From the NCBI RefSeq assembly GCF_000159435.1, contig NZ_GG693413.1:9805-73804 (forward strand): 64,000 bases of DNA, in the 5' to 3' direction. The stretch is from Limosilactobacillus vaginalis DSM 5837 = ATCC 49540 (GTDB taxonomy: Bacteria; Bacillota; Bacilli; Lactobacillales; Lactobacillaceae). This document shows positions 54,436-62,909 of the stretch, in pieces. The notes beneath the pieces are model-generated. The model saw only the letters and a list, made by a program, of their open reading frames with translations, was not told the DNA's origin and ran no database searches. A program made the position numbers and the translations under genes. Position 1 is the stretch's first letter, and every line of letters begins with the position of its first letter.

Positions 54436-55083
54436 ATGGAACACTTAGAGGAAATCTGGCTGAATCACCGTAATAAAATAATCATGGTTATAGTTCTTTT
54501 GATAGGGGCTGTCGTGGTTGGTGGTAAAGCATATCATCCACAAACTAATGTTAATAATGATCCTTTTATGACAACTACCAGTAAAAGAATACCGACCACC
54601 CAGAAGCAATCACAGGTGAAGGGTGGGAAAGCAGTATGCGTTGACATTAAGGGAGCGGTGCTTCATCCAGGAGTTTACCGCTTGCCAGGAGGTTCGCGGG
54701 TAAATGAAGCTTTAATTGCAGCGGGCCATGAAACTCCCGATGCCGATATGAACCAGATTAATCGAGCTAAGCAGCTAGTTGACGCTCAGGTTATTTATGT
54801 TCCTAAAAAAGGTGAACAAATACCGTCATTATTATCGGGAGGTGGATCATCAATTTCAGCGGCAAATGAGAACAATCATAGTGGTAGTCAAGAGATTGTT
54901 AATCTTAATACCGCCACTAAAGAGCAACTATGTAAAATTACGGGAATCGGGGATAAAAAAGCGGATCTAATCCTCCAATATCGTCAGGAACATGGTAGTT
55001 TTAATTCGGTTGATGATCTAAAAAATATTAATGGCTTTGGTGAAAAAACCGTTACTAAGTTGAAGCCAATGTTAGCAGTCTAA
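54436..55083 (+). CDS. comEA: competence protein ComEA (DNA receptor)
   Basis: 215 residues. A membrane helix near 16-32, a low-complexity spacer, an SLBB domain (VCVDIKGAVLHPGVYRLPGGSRV) and two C-terminal helix-hairpin-helix motifs (NLNTATKEQLCKITGIGDKKA, FNSVDDLKNINGFGEKT). It binds incoming double-stranded DNA on the outer membrane face. TAGGGGG lies upstream. First of the com genes. Confidence 0.94.
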   Translation: MEHLEEIWLNHRNKIIMVIVLLIGAVVVGGKAYHPQTNVNNDPFMTTTSKRIPTTQKQSQVKGGKAVCVDIKGAVLHPGVYRLPGGSRVNEALIAAGHETPDADMNQINRAKQLVDAQVIYVPKKGEQIPSLLSGGGSSISAANENNHSGSQEIVNLNTATKEQLCKITGIGDKKADLILQYRQEHGSFNSVDDLKNINGFGEKTVTKLKPMLAV

Positions 55084-55146
55084 TTTTTAGTTTGATTTTA
55101 AGTTTGTTATACTAGTCATCAAAAGTATTCAGAAAGTGTGGAAAAG

Positions 55147-55632
55147 ATGAAAAAGAGGATTGATTGGGATCAGTATTTTATGATCCAAGCAGCATTATTA
55201 GCATCAAGAAGTACTTGTAATCGGTTATCCGTTGGTGCTGTTTTAGTACGGGATAAACGAATCATTGCCGGTGGTTACAATGGCTCTGTTTCAGGAGATG
55301 CTCACTGTATAGACGATGGCTGTTACCTGCGTGATGGCCATTGTGTACGAACCATTCATGCTGAGATGAATGCCATTTTGCAATGTGCAAAGTTTGGAAT
55401 TTCTACTGATGGTGCTAGCTTATACGTAACTGACTTTCCTTGTTTGCAATGTACAAAGAGTCTTTTGCAGGCCGGAATCAAGGAAATTAACTATATTCGG
55501 AATTATCATAATGATGAATATGCTATGAAACTAATTAAATTAAAGAATATCCGCCTTAATCAAATTAAATTAGACGATAATATCCTTGAACAGGTAGCTT
55601 TGGATCAATACATTCATCCAAAGCAGAAGTAG
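55147..55632 (+). CDS. comEB: ComE operon protein 2, dCMP deaminase family
   Basis: 161-residue zinc deaminase: HAE in TIHAEMNAILQC and the PCxxC in DFPCLQCTKSLL. In Bacillus ComEB is dispensable for uptake; its enzyme is a dCMP deaminase, supplying dUMP. Start is ATG 55147 (the in-frame GTG at 55138 is less likely). The stop (55630-55632) precedes the apparent beginning of comEC. Confidence 0.92.
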   Translation: MKKRIDWDQYFMIQAALLASRSTCNRLSVGAVLVRDKRIIAGGYNGSVSGDAHCIDDGCYLRDGHCVRTIHAEMNAILQCAKFGISTDGASLYVTDFPCLQCTKSLLQAGIKEINYIRNYHNDEYAMKLIKLKNIRLNQIKLDDNILEQVALDQYIHPKQK

Positions 55633-55634
55633 CG

Positions 55635-57902
55635 ATTTATAATCGGGTTATTTTTCCGGCAATTGTTGCTGGGTTAGTAACGGCGATTATCCTGAATCAT
55701 TATTATTGGCTCCTGCTCCTTCTTGCATTGACCTTTTATCGAATAATTAGCTTAAAAGAACGAACAGTTTTAATCGTAACGTGTTGTATCGCGATTTTTA
55801 CAGCAGTTAGGTGCTTTAATGAACAGCAGAATATTCGGTCAATTACGGTTAAACAACAGTGCGAGATCACTAATCGGACATACTTGGTTTTACCGGATCA
55901 AGTAACGATTAATGACTCTTTTATTAGTGCTCGGGCAACAGATGTTCAAACTGGTGAAAGAGTGATTCTAGCTTACTTTGCGAAGAATTATCAGGAAGTG
56001 CAAAAAATCAGCAAGACAAGTAGCGTGATGCGGTGGACGGTCTCTGGAAATAAGTGTCCCCTTGAGCCGGCCACTAATTTTAATCAATTCGATTCACAAC
56101 GCTATTATTGGCAGTTTCATATTTATAATCAGGTTAAATGCAAGCAACTACGAGTCGTAAATAATTATCAGTCGGGATTAATTCAACGGTGCCACGTTTT
56201 GCGTGCGAAGTTGTACACCTACTTTAGTTATTTTCCTCACCCGCTTGCTAGCTATTGTCAACAACTGATTTTGGGGATGAAGAATGACCAAAGTGCAGAG
56301 ATGATGGAAAATGTTAAGCGGTTAGGTTTGTTGCATTTGTTTTGTATTTCTGGGATGCACGTTGTCTTAATAACCGATTGCCTAAGAAAGGGATTGGTTA
56401 GAGCACACTTTAATCGTGAAGATATTGAATGGCTCTTAATTATTAGCCTGCCAATATATTTAATTATTGGTGGTGGCTCGATTAGTTTGATCCGGGCTGT
56501 AATCATGGCGGAGATGAACTTGATTCAACGGGTGACAGGATTAAGTTCACTTGATGGGTGGGCAATGAGCTTGCTTGGCGGTTTATTGTTTGATCCTTGG
56601 CTTCTTCTAACTCTCGGTGGCCAGTTGAGCTATTTATTATCGTTTGCATTACAGGTTATTCCTAATACGATTCGCTCTTATCGACAGTCATTACTCTTAA
56701 ACCTGGTTAGTTTGCCATCGGTATTGGCATTTGTTTATGAAATCCACCTGTTAACGTTTATTTGTAGCTTTCTTATTATTCCATTCTTTTCAGAAATTAT
56801 TTTCCCAGCTGTAATTATTAGTGCATTATTATCTAAGTGGCTACCTCTTTTTCCGTTGCTTGTTAATTATTTGCTAAAGGAGTTTGAGTGGCTTTTAGGT
56901 GAACTAAGTAATTGGCCTGGGGTGATTAGGTTTGGTAAGCCATCAGCGATCATCATTTGGGTGTTATTTATTGTAACTTTATTAATAATTGATCACTATC
57001 GGCTAAGATCATTGCTTTTTCTTGGTGGTTTATATGCCATTGCATTTATCACTGTTCATGTACCGCTTTATGGTGAGGTTACCTTTGTTGATATTGGTCA
57101 GGGTGACAGTGTGATAATTCGCTATCCTTTTAGCAATCGAGTTGAACTTATTGATACAGGTGGAAAATTATTATTTGGGAAACGACCTGCGCGAACAAAA
57201 AGGGATTATGCTACGAAGACCAGTATTAATTATTTGAAGAGCTGCGGAGTTAGTAAAATCGATACAATTTACCTTAGCCACCATGATTTAGATCATATTG
57301 GTTACTTAACATCGGTTTTACAAAACTTTAAAGTAAAGCAGCTTGTGGTGCCAAAGGGGATGGAAAAGCAGCACTCCTTGATAAGATTAATTCCTGTCAA
57401 TTGCCAACAAATTCCTCAAATTCTTCCGGTAGTAGCTGGTAATAAATTATCATGCTCAAATCTTTATGTTTTGCATCCTTTTGATAAGAGCGAGGGTAAG
57501 AATGAAGATTCAATGGTTTTGGCAGGAGTCTTTGGTCAACTCAAATTTATGTTTATGGGAGATTTAGATCGTCAGGGGGAGAGAAATATTATGCACCGTA
57601 ACCCTGATTTGAAGATAGATGTCTTAAAATTAGGTCATCATGGTAGTAAGACATCAAGTGATCCGCAATTCATAAGGCAACTTCTTCCACGAATAGGGAT
57701 TATTTCTGCTGGAAGACAAAATCGATACGGTCATCCTAATCAGGAGACCCTAATTACGTTAAGCAAAAATAATGTTAAGCCGGTATCAACCCAGAGGTAT
57801 GGAATGATTCGGTACCGTTACTATGGAAGCAGCTATCATTGGCAAACAAAACTAAAAGGAGATGAATATGGGTGGATGTTACCACGCTTAAACAACAAAT
57901 AA
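55635..57902 (+). CDS. comEC: DNA internalization channel ComEC/Rec2, start unresolved
   Basis: Polytopic channel carrying one DNA strand into the cell. About 755 residues: N-terminal helices, OB-like region, Competence domain with many helices (LFCISGMHVVLI near 240), and a C-terminal metallo-beta-lactamase domain (LSHHDLDHIG, LKLGHHGSKTSS). The first standard start is TTG 55728, but it has no ribosome site. The frame is already open and strongly membrane-like upstream (IFPAIVAGLVTAIILNHYYW). No ATG, GTG or TTG occurs between the last stop (55587) and 55728; ATT 55635, two bases past the comEB stop, is a candidate. Coordinates use that ATT. Confidence 0.88.
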   Translation: MYNRVIFPAIVAGLVTAIILNHYYWLLLLLALTFYRIISLKERTVLIVTCCIAIFTAVRCFNEQQNIRSITVKQQCEITNRTYLVLPDQVTINDSFISARATDVQTGERVILAYFAKNYQEVQKISKTSSVMRWTVSGNKCPLEPATNFNQFDSQRYYWQFHIYNQVKCKQLRVVNNYQSGLIQRCHVLRAKLYTYFSYFPHPLASYCQQLILGMKNDQSAEMMENVKRLGLLHLFCISGMHVVLITDCLRKGLVRAHFNREDIEWLLIISLPIYLIIGGGSISLIRAVIMAEMNLIQRVTGLSSLDGWAMSLLGGLLFDPWLLLTLGGQLSYLLSFALQVIPNTIRSYRQSLLLNLVSLPSVLAFVYEIHLLTFICSFLIIPFFSEIIFPAVIISALLSKWLPLFPLLVNYLLKEFEWLLGELSNWPGVIRFGKPSAIIIWVLFIVTLLIIDHYRLRSLLFLGGLYAIAFITVHVPLYGEVTFVDIGQGDSVIIRYPFSNRVELIDTGGKLLFGKRPARTKRDYATKTSINYLKSCGVSKIDTIYLSHHDLDHIGYLTSVLQNFKVKQLVVPKGMEKQHSLIRLIPVNCQQIPQILPVVAGNKLSCSNLYVLHPFDKSEGKNEDSMVLAGVFGQLKFMFMGDLDRQGERNIMHRNPDLKIDVLKLGHHGSKTSSDPQFIRQLLPRIGIISAGRQNRYGHPNQETLITLSKNNVKPVSTQRYGMIRYRYYGSSYHWQTKLKGDEYGWMLPRLNNK

Positions 57903-58909
57903 CGAGTAAAACTCCTGCAATGATCTACCTTGCTCTTGGAACGCAGCAGGTATTGTTGCAACGAGTACGTGAGATGTTTATTAACCTAATTCCGAAAGAA
58001 GAACGGGTAATGAATGTTGGGAGTTATGATATGGAAACAACGCCGTTAGCAGTTGCCCTTGATGATGCAATGGCAGCCCCGTTTTTTGGTGAACGACGAC
58101 TAGTTTTGATTAATAAGCCATATTTCTTTACTGGAGAAAAGGGGCCAGCAAAAATTGAACATGATCTTGACTCGCTGAGTAATTATTTACAACACCCGGA
58201 GCCGTCAACTATTTTGGTTTTCTTAGCACCGTATGAAAAACTGGATGGACGCAAAAAAATTGTTAAAGAACTAAAAAAGGTAGCGGTAACAGTTGATACT
58301 GCTCCTTTAGATGAAGCACATGCACGGCAACAGGTCCGTGCTGAGCTTACTAGCGATCAGTATACAATTGATGAAACGGCCATTGATGAGCTAGTTCAAC
58401 GGACCAATGCTGACTATGAGTTAATGAATGCTAACTTAAGCAAGCTTAAACTGTTGACGTATCAGGACCGACACATTACCCAGCAGGCAGTTAAAGAGCT
58501 AGTGCCCCAATCGCTTGATGAAAACGTCTTTGATTTAGTTAATGCGGTTCTTAAACATGACCAACCAAGATCTATTGACTTATATGATCAATTGATCGCG
58601 GGACAACAACCGCCATTGAGGATCAATGCAGTATTGATTAGTCAGTTTCGCTTATTATTGCAAATTAAGATTTTGAGTTCACGAGGACTTAGTCAGGGAA
58701 GCTTGGCACAAAAATTAAAGGTCCACCCATATCGTGTTAAGTTAGGACTTCGAACCGTTCGTCAATTCAGTTTACTTGCATTAGAAAATGCATATTTAGG
58801 ATTAGTTAATATTGAAAAGGCATTGAAAACAACGCAACGCGATCCCAGATTACTCTTTCAACTGTTTATGCTTCAGTATGGACAGCAACAAGGTATAGGG
58901 ATGAGCTAA
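57872..58909 (+). CDS. holA: DNA polymerase III delta subunit
   Basis: Clamp-loader subunit, 345 residues. AAA+-like N terminus (PAMIYLALGTQQVLLQRVREMF), no functional Walker motif, MAAPFFGERRLVLINKPYFF, and the C-terminal collar domain (LLLQIKILSSRGLSQGSLAQKL). It starts at GTG 57872, ten bases after AGGAG, and overlaps comEC by 31 bases; comEC-holA-rpsT is a common order. Confidence 0.94.
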   Translation: MDVTTLKQQITSKTPAMIYLALGTQQVLLQRVREMFINLIPKEERVMNVGSYDMETTPLAVALDDAMAAPFFGERRLVLINKPYFFTGEKGPAKIEHDLDSLSNYLQHPEPSTILVFLAPYEKLDGRKKIVKELKKVAVTVDTAPLDEAHARQQVRAELTSDQYTIDETAIDELVQRTNADYELMNANLSKLKLLTYQDRHITQQAVKELVPQSLDENVFDLVNAVLKHDQPRSIDLYDQLIAGQQPPLRINAVLISQFRLLLQIKILSSRGLSQGSLAQKLKVHPYRVKLGLRTVRQFSLLALENAYLGLVNIEKALKTTQRDPRLLFQLFMLQYGQQQGIGMS

Positions 58910-58921
58910 CTGTGAATAATA

Positions 58922-58965
58922 AAAGAGCTCCTAATACTCTAGTCTGAGCGTTAGGAGCTTTCGTT
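58922..58965 (+). terminator. holA terminator
   Basis: AGCTCCTAA (58926-58934) pairs with TTAGGAGCT (58951-58959) within a longer A/T-extended stem, followed by TTCGTTT. Confidence 0.75.
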
Positions 58966-58973
58966 TAAAAATA

Positions 58974-59005
58974 AAAAAGTGAAACTTTTCAGTTTCACTT
59001 TTTTT
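58974..59005. terminator. rpsT terminator (bidirectional)
   Basis: AAAAAGTGAAAC (58974-58985) pairs with GTTTCACTTTTT (58992-59003) around a six-base loop, with A- and T-runs on both sides; it lies three bases beyond the rpsT stop. Confidence 0.85.
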
Positions 59006-59007
59006 AA

Positions 59008-59262
59008 TTACTTAGCGTAACGTGCTGAAAGACGTGACTTGTCACGAGCAGCCTTGTTAGCCTTGATAAGACCCTTTGAGTGGGCACGGTCAATTGCTGA
59101 GATTGCAGCCTTGTAAAGATCATCAAGGTTATCTGCGCCAGCAAGCTTTGCCTTGTCAAACTTCTTGATAGCAGTACGCATTTTGCTTAATTGGGATGCG
59201 TTACGTGCTTCAGCCTTTTCGCTAGTACGAACACGTTCAATTGCTGATTTAATAATTGGCAT
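59008..59262 (-). CDS. rpsT: 30S ribosomal protein S20
   Basis: 84 residues, basic and helical: [20 protein letters not shown] and [21 protein letters not shown]. The start ATG 59262 follows CGGAGGTG by six bases; an in-frame GTG at 59271 overlaps that site. Convergent with holA and divergent from rpsO. Confidence 0.96.
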   Translation of the reverse strand: MPIIKSAIERVRTSEKAEARNASQLSKMRTAIKKFDKAKLAGADNLDDLYKAAISAIDRAHSKGLIKANKAARDKSRLSARYAK

Positions 59263-59374
59263 GAGTTTCACCTCCGTTACCCAATATTCAGTTGACCAGA
59301 ATTTTCAACATCTGTCATTATACAAAAGACTAGTTCTCAATGCAATAGTAAAGAAGAATTTTGAAACGATTGAC

Positions 59375-59403
59375 TTGCATCTTGAGGAAAAATTGGTTAT
59401 ATT
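59375..59403 (+). promoter_or_regulatory. candidate rpsO promoter
   Basis: TTGCAT (59375-59380) and TATATT (59398-59403), spacer 17 bases, about 105 bases upstream of rpsO. Confidence 0.5.
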
Positions 59404-59507
59404 ATTAAAGGTTTATTTGAACCATGCCTCTTCTCAGTTTTGCGATCCTCACCGACGCAATACTTAGAACTTGGCGCATTTATATAATTGAAAGGTGGGA
59501 AAATAGC
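59404..59507 (+). promoter_or_regulatory. rpsO leader, possible S15 autoregulatory structure
   Basis: A ~95-base leader containing potential pairings (for example GCGAT near 59442 with an opposite arm, and TTGCG/CGCAA) fits the S15-binding leaders known before rpsO in Firmicutes. I could not verify the fold. Confidence 0.35.
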
Positions 59508-59777
59508 ATGGCTATTTCTAAAGAACGTAAGGATCAAATTATCAAGGAATTTGCAACTCACGAAGGTGACACTGGTTCTACCCAAGTACAAGTTGCTGTT
59601 TTAACTGCAGATATTAACGAATTGAATGACCACTTGCGTACACACAAGCATGATTACCACTCACAACGTGGTTTGATGAAGAAGATTGGTCACCGTCGTA
59701 ACCTTTTGGCTTACTTACGTCGGACCGATTTGAATGCTTACCGTGACCTTATCCAAAAGTTGGGTCTTCGTCGGTAA
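59508..59777 (+). CDS. rpsO: 30S ribosomal protein S15
   Basis: 89 residues: [40 protein letters not shown] and [20 protein letters not shown] are the family core. Start ATG 59508 follows AAAGGTGGG. Monocistronic between its own promoter and terminator. Confidence 0.98.
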   Translation: MAISKERKDQIIKEFATHEGDTGSTQVQVAVLTADINELNDHLRTHKHDYHSQRGLMKKIGHRRNLLAYLRRTDLNAYRDLIQKLGLRR

Positions 59778-59790
59778 TTCATCACATTGG

Positions 59791-59827
59791 AAAGCTGGAA
59801 CTGAAAAGTTCTGGCTTTTTCTTTTTT
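59791..59827 (+). terminator. rpsO terminator
   Basis: AAAGCTGGAACT (59791-59802) pairs with AGTTCTGGCTTT (59807-59818) around a GAAA loop, then T-rich sequence. Confidence 0.85.
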
Positions 59828-59948
59828 AAATTTTAGCTGGAGGGTACTCCTATTCCAATTCTTAACTATTCTGTGGTAAGATATTACATAGTGATTTTGT
59901 ACGATAAAATGCCTAGAAAAGGTAAAACTAAACAAAGGAGCTCGCTAA

Positions 59949-61742
59949 ATGAGTAGTATAAAAATAATTCCATTTGGTGGAGTACGCGAAAATGGAAAAA
60001 ATATGTACGCTGTCGAGATTGAAAATCAAATTTTCATTCTTGATGCTGGTTTAAAGTACCCTGAAAATGAATTAATGGGGATTGATGTTGTCATTCCTGA
60101 CTGGGAATACCTCAAAAAGCGGAAGAACGATATTGTCGGTGTCTTCCTTACCCATGGACACGCTGACGCAATTGGTGCATTACCATACTTCTTAATGGAT
60201 TTTGATGTTCCTGTTTTTGGTAGCGAAATGACAATTGCGTTAGCCAAATTAGCAGTCAAGGGGCATAAAGAAGTTAAAAAGTTTAATGACTTTCACGTTG
60301 TTGATGAGTCAACGGCAATTGATTTTAACGATGTTACCGTTTCTTTCTTTGCAACCACCCATACAATTCCAGAAACATTGGGGATTGTCCTAGAAACGTC
60401 TGAAGGAAACATTGTTTATACCGGTGACTTTAAGTTTGACCAAACCGCTAGCACGGGGTACCAGACTGATCTTGCCCGGTTAGCTGAAATTGGCTCTCAA
60501 GGAGTTTTAGCATTGTTGAGTGACTCTGCCGGAGCAGGAATTACTGGTGCCTCAGCACGGGAAAAGGATATTGGTGAATATATCCTTGAAACGTTTAAGT
60601 ACCAAAAAGGGCGGATTGTTGTTGCTAGTGTTGCTTCTAACATTATGCGGGTCCAACAAATTATTGATGCGGCTGTTAAGGTTGGTCGTAAATTAGTCCT
60701 TTCAGGTGAAGATATTGAGCAGATTATTGATACCGCAATGCAATTAGGTAAATTAAAACTCCCTAAAGATCTGCTTATTAGTATGGAAGAGGCTAATGAT
60801 CTTGAACCAGACCAAGTTGTGATCTTGGAAACCGGGAAGATGGGAGAACCAATTAAGTCGCTCCAGCAGATTGCTAATGGGGATAATCCTAAGCTTCATT
60901 TGTCTGATAGCGATTTGGTCTTTGTTACAACGACGCCTTCATATGCCCAAGAAACCGAAGTCCAAAAGACTAAGGATATGATTTACCGGACCGGAGCTGA
61001 AGTTAAGTTCATTTCAGATGACCTTAACCCATCTGGACACGCAAATCAGAATGACGAACAGCTGATGCTTAACTTTATGAAGCCAAAGTTCTTTATTCCA
61101 ATTCAGGGTGAATATCGGTTATTAGATCGCCATGCAGAATTAGCTGAAGAGGTAGGAATCCCTGCAGAAAACATCTTCATTGTAAATAAGGGGGATGTCC
61201 TAACTTATAAGAACGGCAAATTCCATGTGGGTGAACACATTGATGTTGCTAATACCATGATTGACGGGACGGGAATTGGTGATATTGGTAATATTGTTTT
61301 ACGTGACCGTCGAGTATTATCTGAGGATGGAATCTTTGTTGTTGTCGCAACAATTGACCGGAAGAATAAGAAGATCGTTGCTCGTCCGCAAATTACGTCT
61401 CGTGGTTTTGTCTTTGTTAAAACTAACCGGCAGTTGATGAAGCAGAGTGCTGACTTAGTTGAGAAGGTTGTTCAAGAGAACTTGGATCAAAAGGAATTTG
61501 ATTGGGGACACTTAAAACAAGATGTTCGAGAAAAATTAAACAGGTTCTTGTTTGACCAAACCAAACGGCACCCGGTAATTCTTCCGGTAATTATGGAAGT
61601 TAACCAAAATTCACGGAAAAAGGTTAGCGCTCAGAAGAATGAAGAGAATGAACCTAGCAAACAGGATAATAAGAAAAAAGCAAAGCGGCATTCAGGTCGT
61701 GGTCGTGGCCGGAAACACCATGCCAAAAAGAATAATGCGTAA
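59949..61742 (+). CDS. rnjB: ribonuclease J2
   Basis: Beta-CASP metallo-hydrolase of RNA turnover, 597 residues. The first metal motif reads HGHADA (69-74); the final histidine of HxHxDH is A74, as in the RNase J2 (RnjB) branch with weak activity of its own that works with J1. Later: GDFKFDQ, SDSAGAGITGASAREKDIG, and PSGHANQNDEQLMLNFMKP. The last ~40 residues are Lys/Arg/His-rich, probably an RNA-binding tail. AAAGGAG precedes the ATG. Confidence 0.92.
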   Translation: MSSIKIIPFGGVRENGKNMYAVEIENQIFILDAGLKYPENELMGIDVVIPDWEYLKKRKNDIVGVFLTHGHADAIGALPYFLMDFDVPVFGSEMTIALAKLAVKGHKEVKKFNDFHVVDESTAIDFNDVTVSFFATTHTIPETLGIVLETSEGNIVYTGDFKFDQTASTGYQTDLARLAEIGSQGVLALLSDSAGAGITGASAREKDIGEYILETFKYQKGRIVVASVASNIMRVQQIIDAAVKVGRKLVLSGEDIEQIIDTAMQLGKLKLPKDLLISMEEANDLEPDQVVILETGKMGEPIKSLQQIANGDNPKLHLSDSDLVFVTTTPSYAQETEVQKTKDMIYRTGAEVKFISDDLNPSGHANQNDEQLMLNFMKPKFFIPIQGEYRLLDRHAELAEEVGIPAENIFIVNKGDVLTYKNGKFHVGEHIDVANTMIDGTGIGDIGNIVLRDRRVLSEDGIFVVVATIDRKNKKIVARPQITSRGFVFVKTNRQLMKQSADLVEKVVQENLDQKEFDWGHLKQDVREKLNRFLFDQTKRHPVILPVIMEVNQNSRKKVSAQKNEENEPSKQDNKKKAKRHSGRGRGRKHHAKKNNA

Positions 61743-61752
61743 ATAATATTGG

Positions 61753-61803
61753 AGGAAATCAGGGAGTTGGGTATTTAGAACTAAGCTTCCTGGTTTCTTG
61801 ATT
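61753..61803 (+). other. weak hairpin after rnjB
   Basis: AGGAAATCAGG (61754-61764) pairs with CCTGGTTTCTT with two G-T wobbles around a long loop, followed by GATTTT. Possibly a poor terminator. Confidence 0.35.
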
Positions 61804-61829
61804 TTAAAAGAGCTGAAGGTGAAGTAAAA

Positions 61830-62723
61830 ATGAATCCTGAACAAACAGAGCAATTTGAAAAGGCTAAAAAACTTTTTGCGGAAAATAAATGGCGGGACGC
61901 AGCAACGATTTTGTTTGATTTACAAAATGAGGTGGATGATGAGCAACTCACCGAGTGGACAACAAGGGCGTTATATAACTCGAAGCAGTACAAACTTGCC
62001 TATCAAGTTGCCACTCAAGATCCCCAAGTGTTTGCAAATGATGTGAAGTTCCTTGTTCAGGTTGGATTAAAGGCTCAGCATTTTATTTCTACGCGAGCAA
62101 TGATTTTACGTCAGCCAGAGGAAGTAATTGCTAAACTGCTTCCCCTCGTTCAACGGGCGGAATTGAACTATCGTCAAGAATTTAAGGCAACAATTCAAAA
62201 CCAGCTTCGGACTTTCTACCACCTTGGCGATTACCCGTTAGAAGAACAACGAAAGCGACTATTAGCTGCTGACCAGCTCCCATTAGCTGACTTTATGGTT
62301 GGCGCAAAGTTTTTGCTTCGTGATCCATTTACCCAACAATTTGTTAGGGCTGATATTTTAAATATATTGCAGCAGCTTAAATGCCAGGAGAAAATTACAA
62401 TGCTATGTATCGATCAGAAAGAACATTTAATTATTCCTAATAATTTACCGACCGCTTACCAAGATTCGGTAATTGTTAAGTGTCAGCAAATATTAAGCAA
62501 GCGACTAGGACAAACTGACCCGCAAATTTTGAGAGCATTGCAAATTCAACTAGATCTTCAAGCAATCCTATTAAACCCGTTAATTGATAAGATCATTACC
62601 GATCCAGAACAGTGGATTGATGTAATGTATAAGCGAGCTACTACAGGTGAATATAGTGGCAAAAACGAACAAATTATCCACTGGCAGAAAAGACTAAATC
62701 AGTTCATTGATAAATTACAATAA
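61830..62723 (+). CDS. TPR-like helical protein of unknown function
   Basis: 297-residue soluble, helical protein. The first ~80 residues resemble TPR units (FEKAKKLFAENKWRDAATILFDLQ, TRALYNSKQYKLAYQVATQ) followed by a longer, less regular helical region. Conserved upstream of tuf in lactobacilli to my knowledge, but without an assigned role. AAGGTGAAG lies upstream of the ATG. No signal peptide. Confidence 0.75.
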   Translation: MNPEQTEQFEKAKKLFAENKWRDAATILFDLQNEVDDEQLTEWTTRALYNSKQYKLAYQVATQDPQVFANDVKFLVQVGLKAQHFISTRAMILRQPEEVIAKLLPLVQRAELNYRQEFKATIQNQLRTFYHLGDYPLEEQRKRLLAADQLPLADFMVGAKFLLRDPFTQQFVRADILNILQQLKCQEKITMLCIDQKEHLIIPNNLPTAYQDSVIVKCQQILSKRLGQTDPQILRALQIQLDLQAILLNPLIDKIITDPEQWIDVMYKRATTGEYSGKNEQIIHWQKRLNQFIDKLQ

Positions 62724-62740
62724 AAACATGAATTAAATTA

Positions 62741-62769
62741 TTTACAAATTGGCAGATAGTTGATATTAT
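62741..62769 (+). promoter_or_regulatory. candidate tuf promoter
   Basis: TTTACA (62741-62746) and TATTAT (62764-62769), spacer 17 bases. A second -10-like TACAAT (62829-62834) could serve a downstream promoter; both suit a highly expressed gene. Confidence 0.55.
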
Positions 62770-62850
62770 GTTATAGAATTCTTCTTGAGAGCCATTTGAT
62801 TAATCTTTTCATTGGCGAAAAGAAGTAGTACAATATCCATAAGGGTGTGT

Positions 62851-62873
62851 CAGTTATTTTTCTGAAATGACTG
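62851..62873 (+). other. hairpin in the tuf leader
   Basis: CAGTTATTT (62851-62859) pairs with AAATGACTG (62865-62873), one mismatch, loop TTCTG. It lies 37 bases before the tuf start in the untranslated leader. No T-run; perhaps a 5' stability element. Confidence 0.4.
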
Positions 62874-62909
62874 GCATTATACTTGTAAATTCACAGGAGG
62901 TTTTCATTA

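Noticed and set aside
57872-57902. Overlap of comEC and holA as a possible sequencing or frame error
   Set aside because: Both frames are conserved to their ends, holA has a proper ribosome site inside comEC, and such overlaps are usual at this locus.
59949-61742. Missing histidine in the HxHxDH motif of RNase J as a disabling mutation
   Set aside because: The HGHADA form is a known feature of the RNase J2 branch, so it is lineage-typical and not a recent loss.
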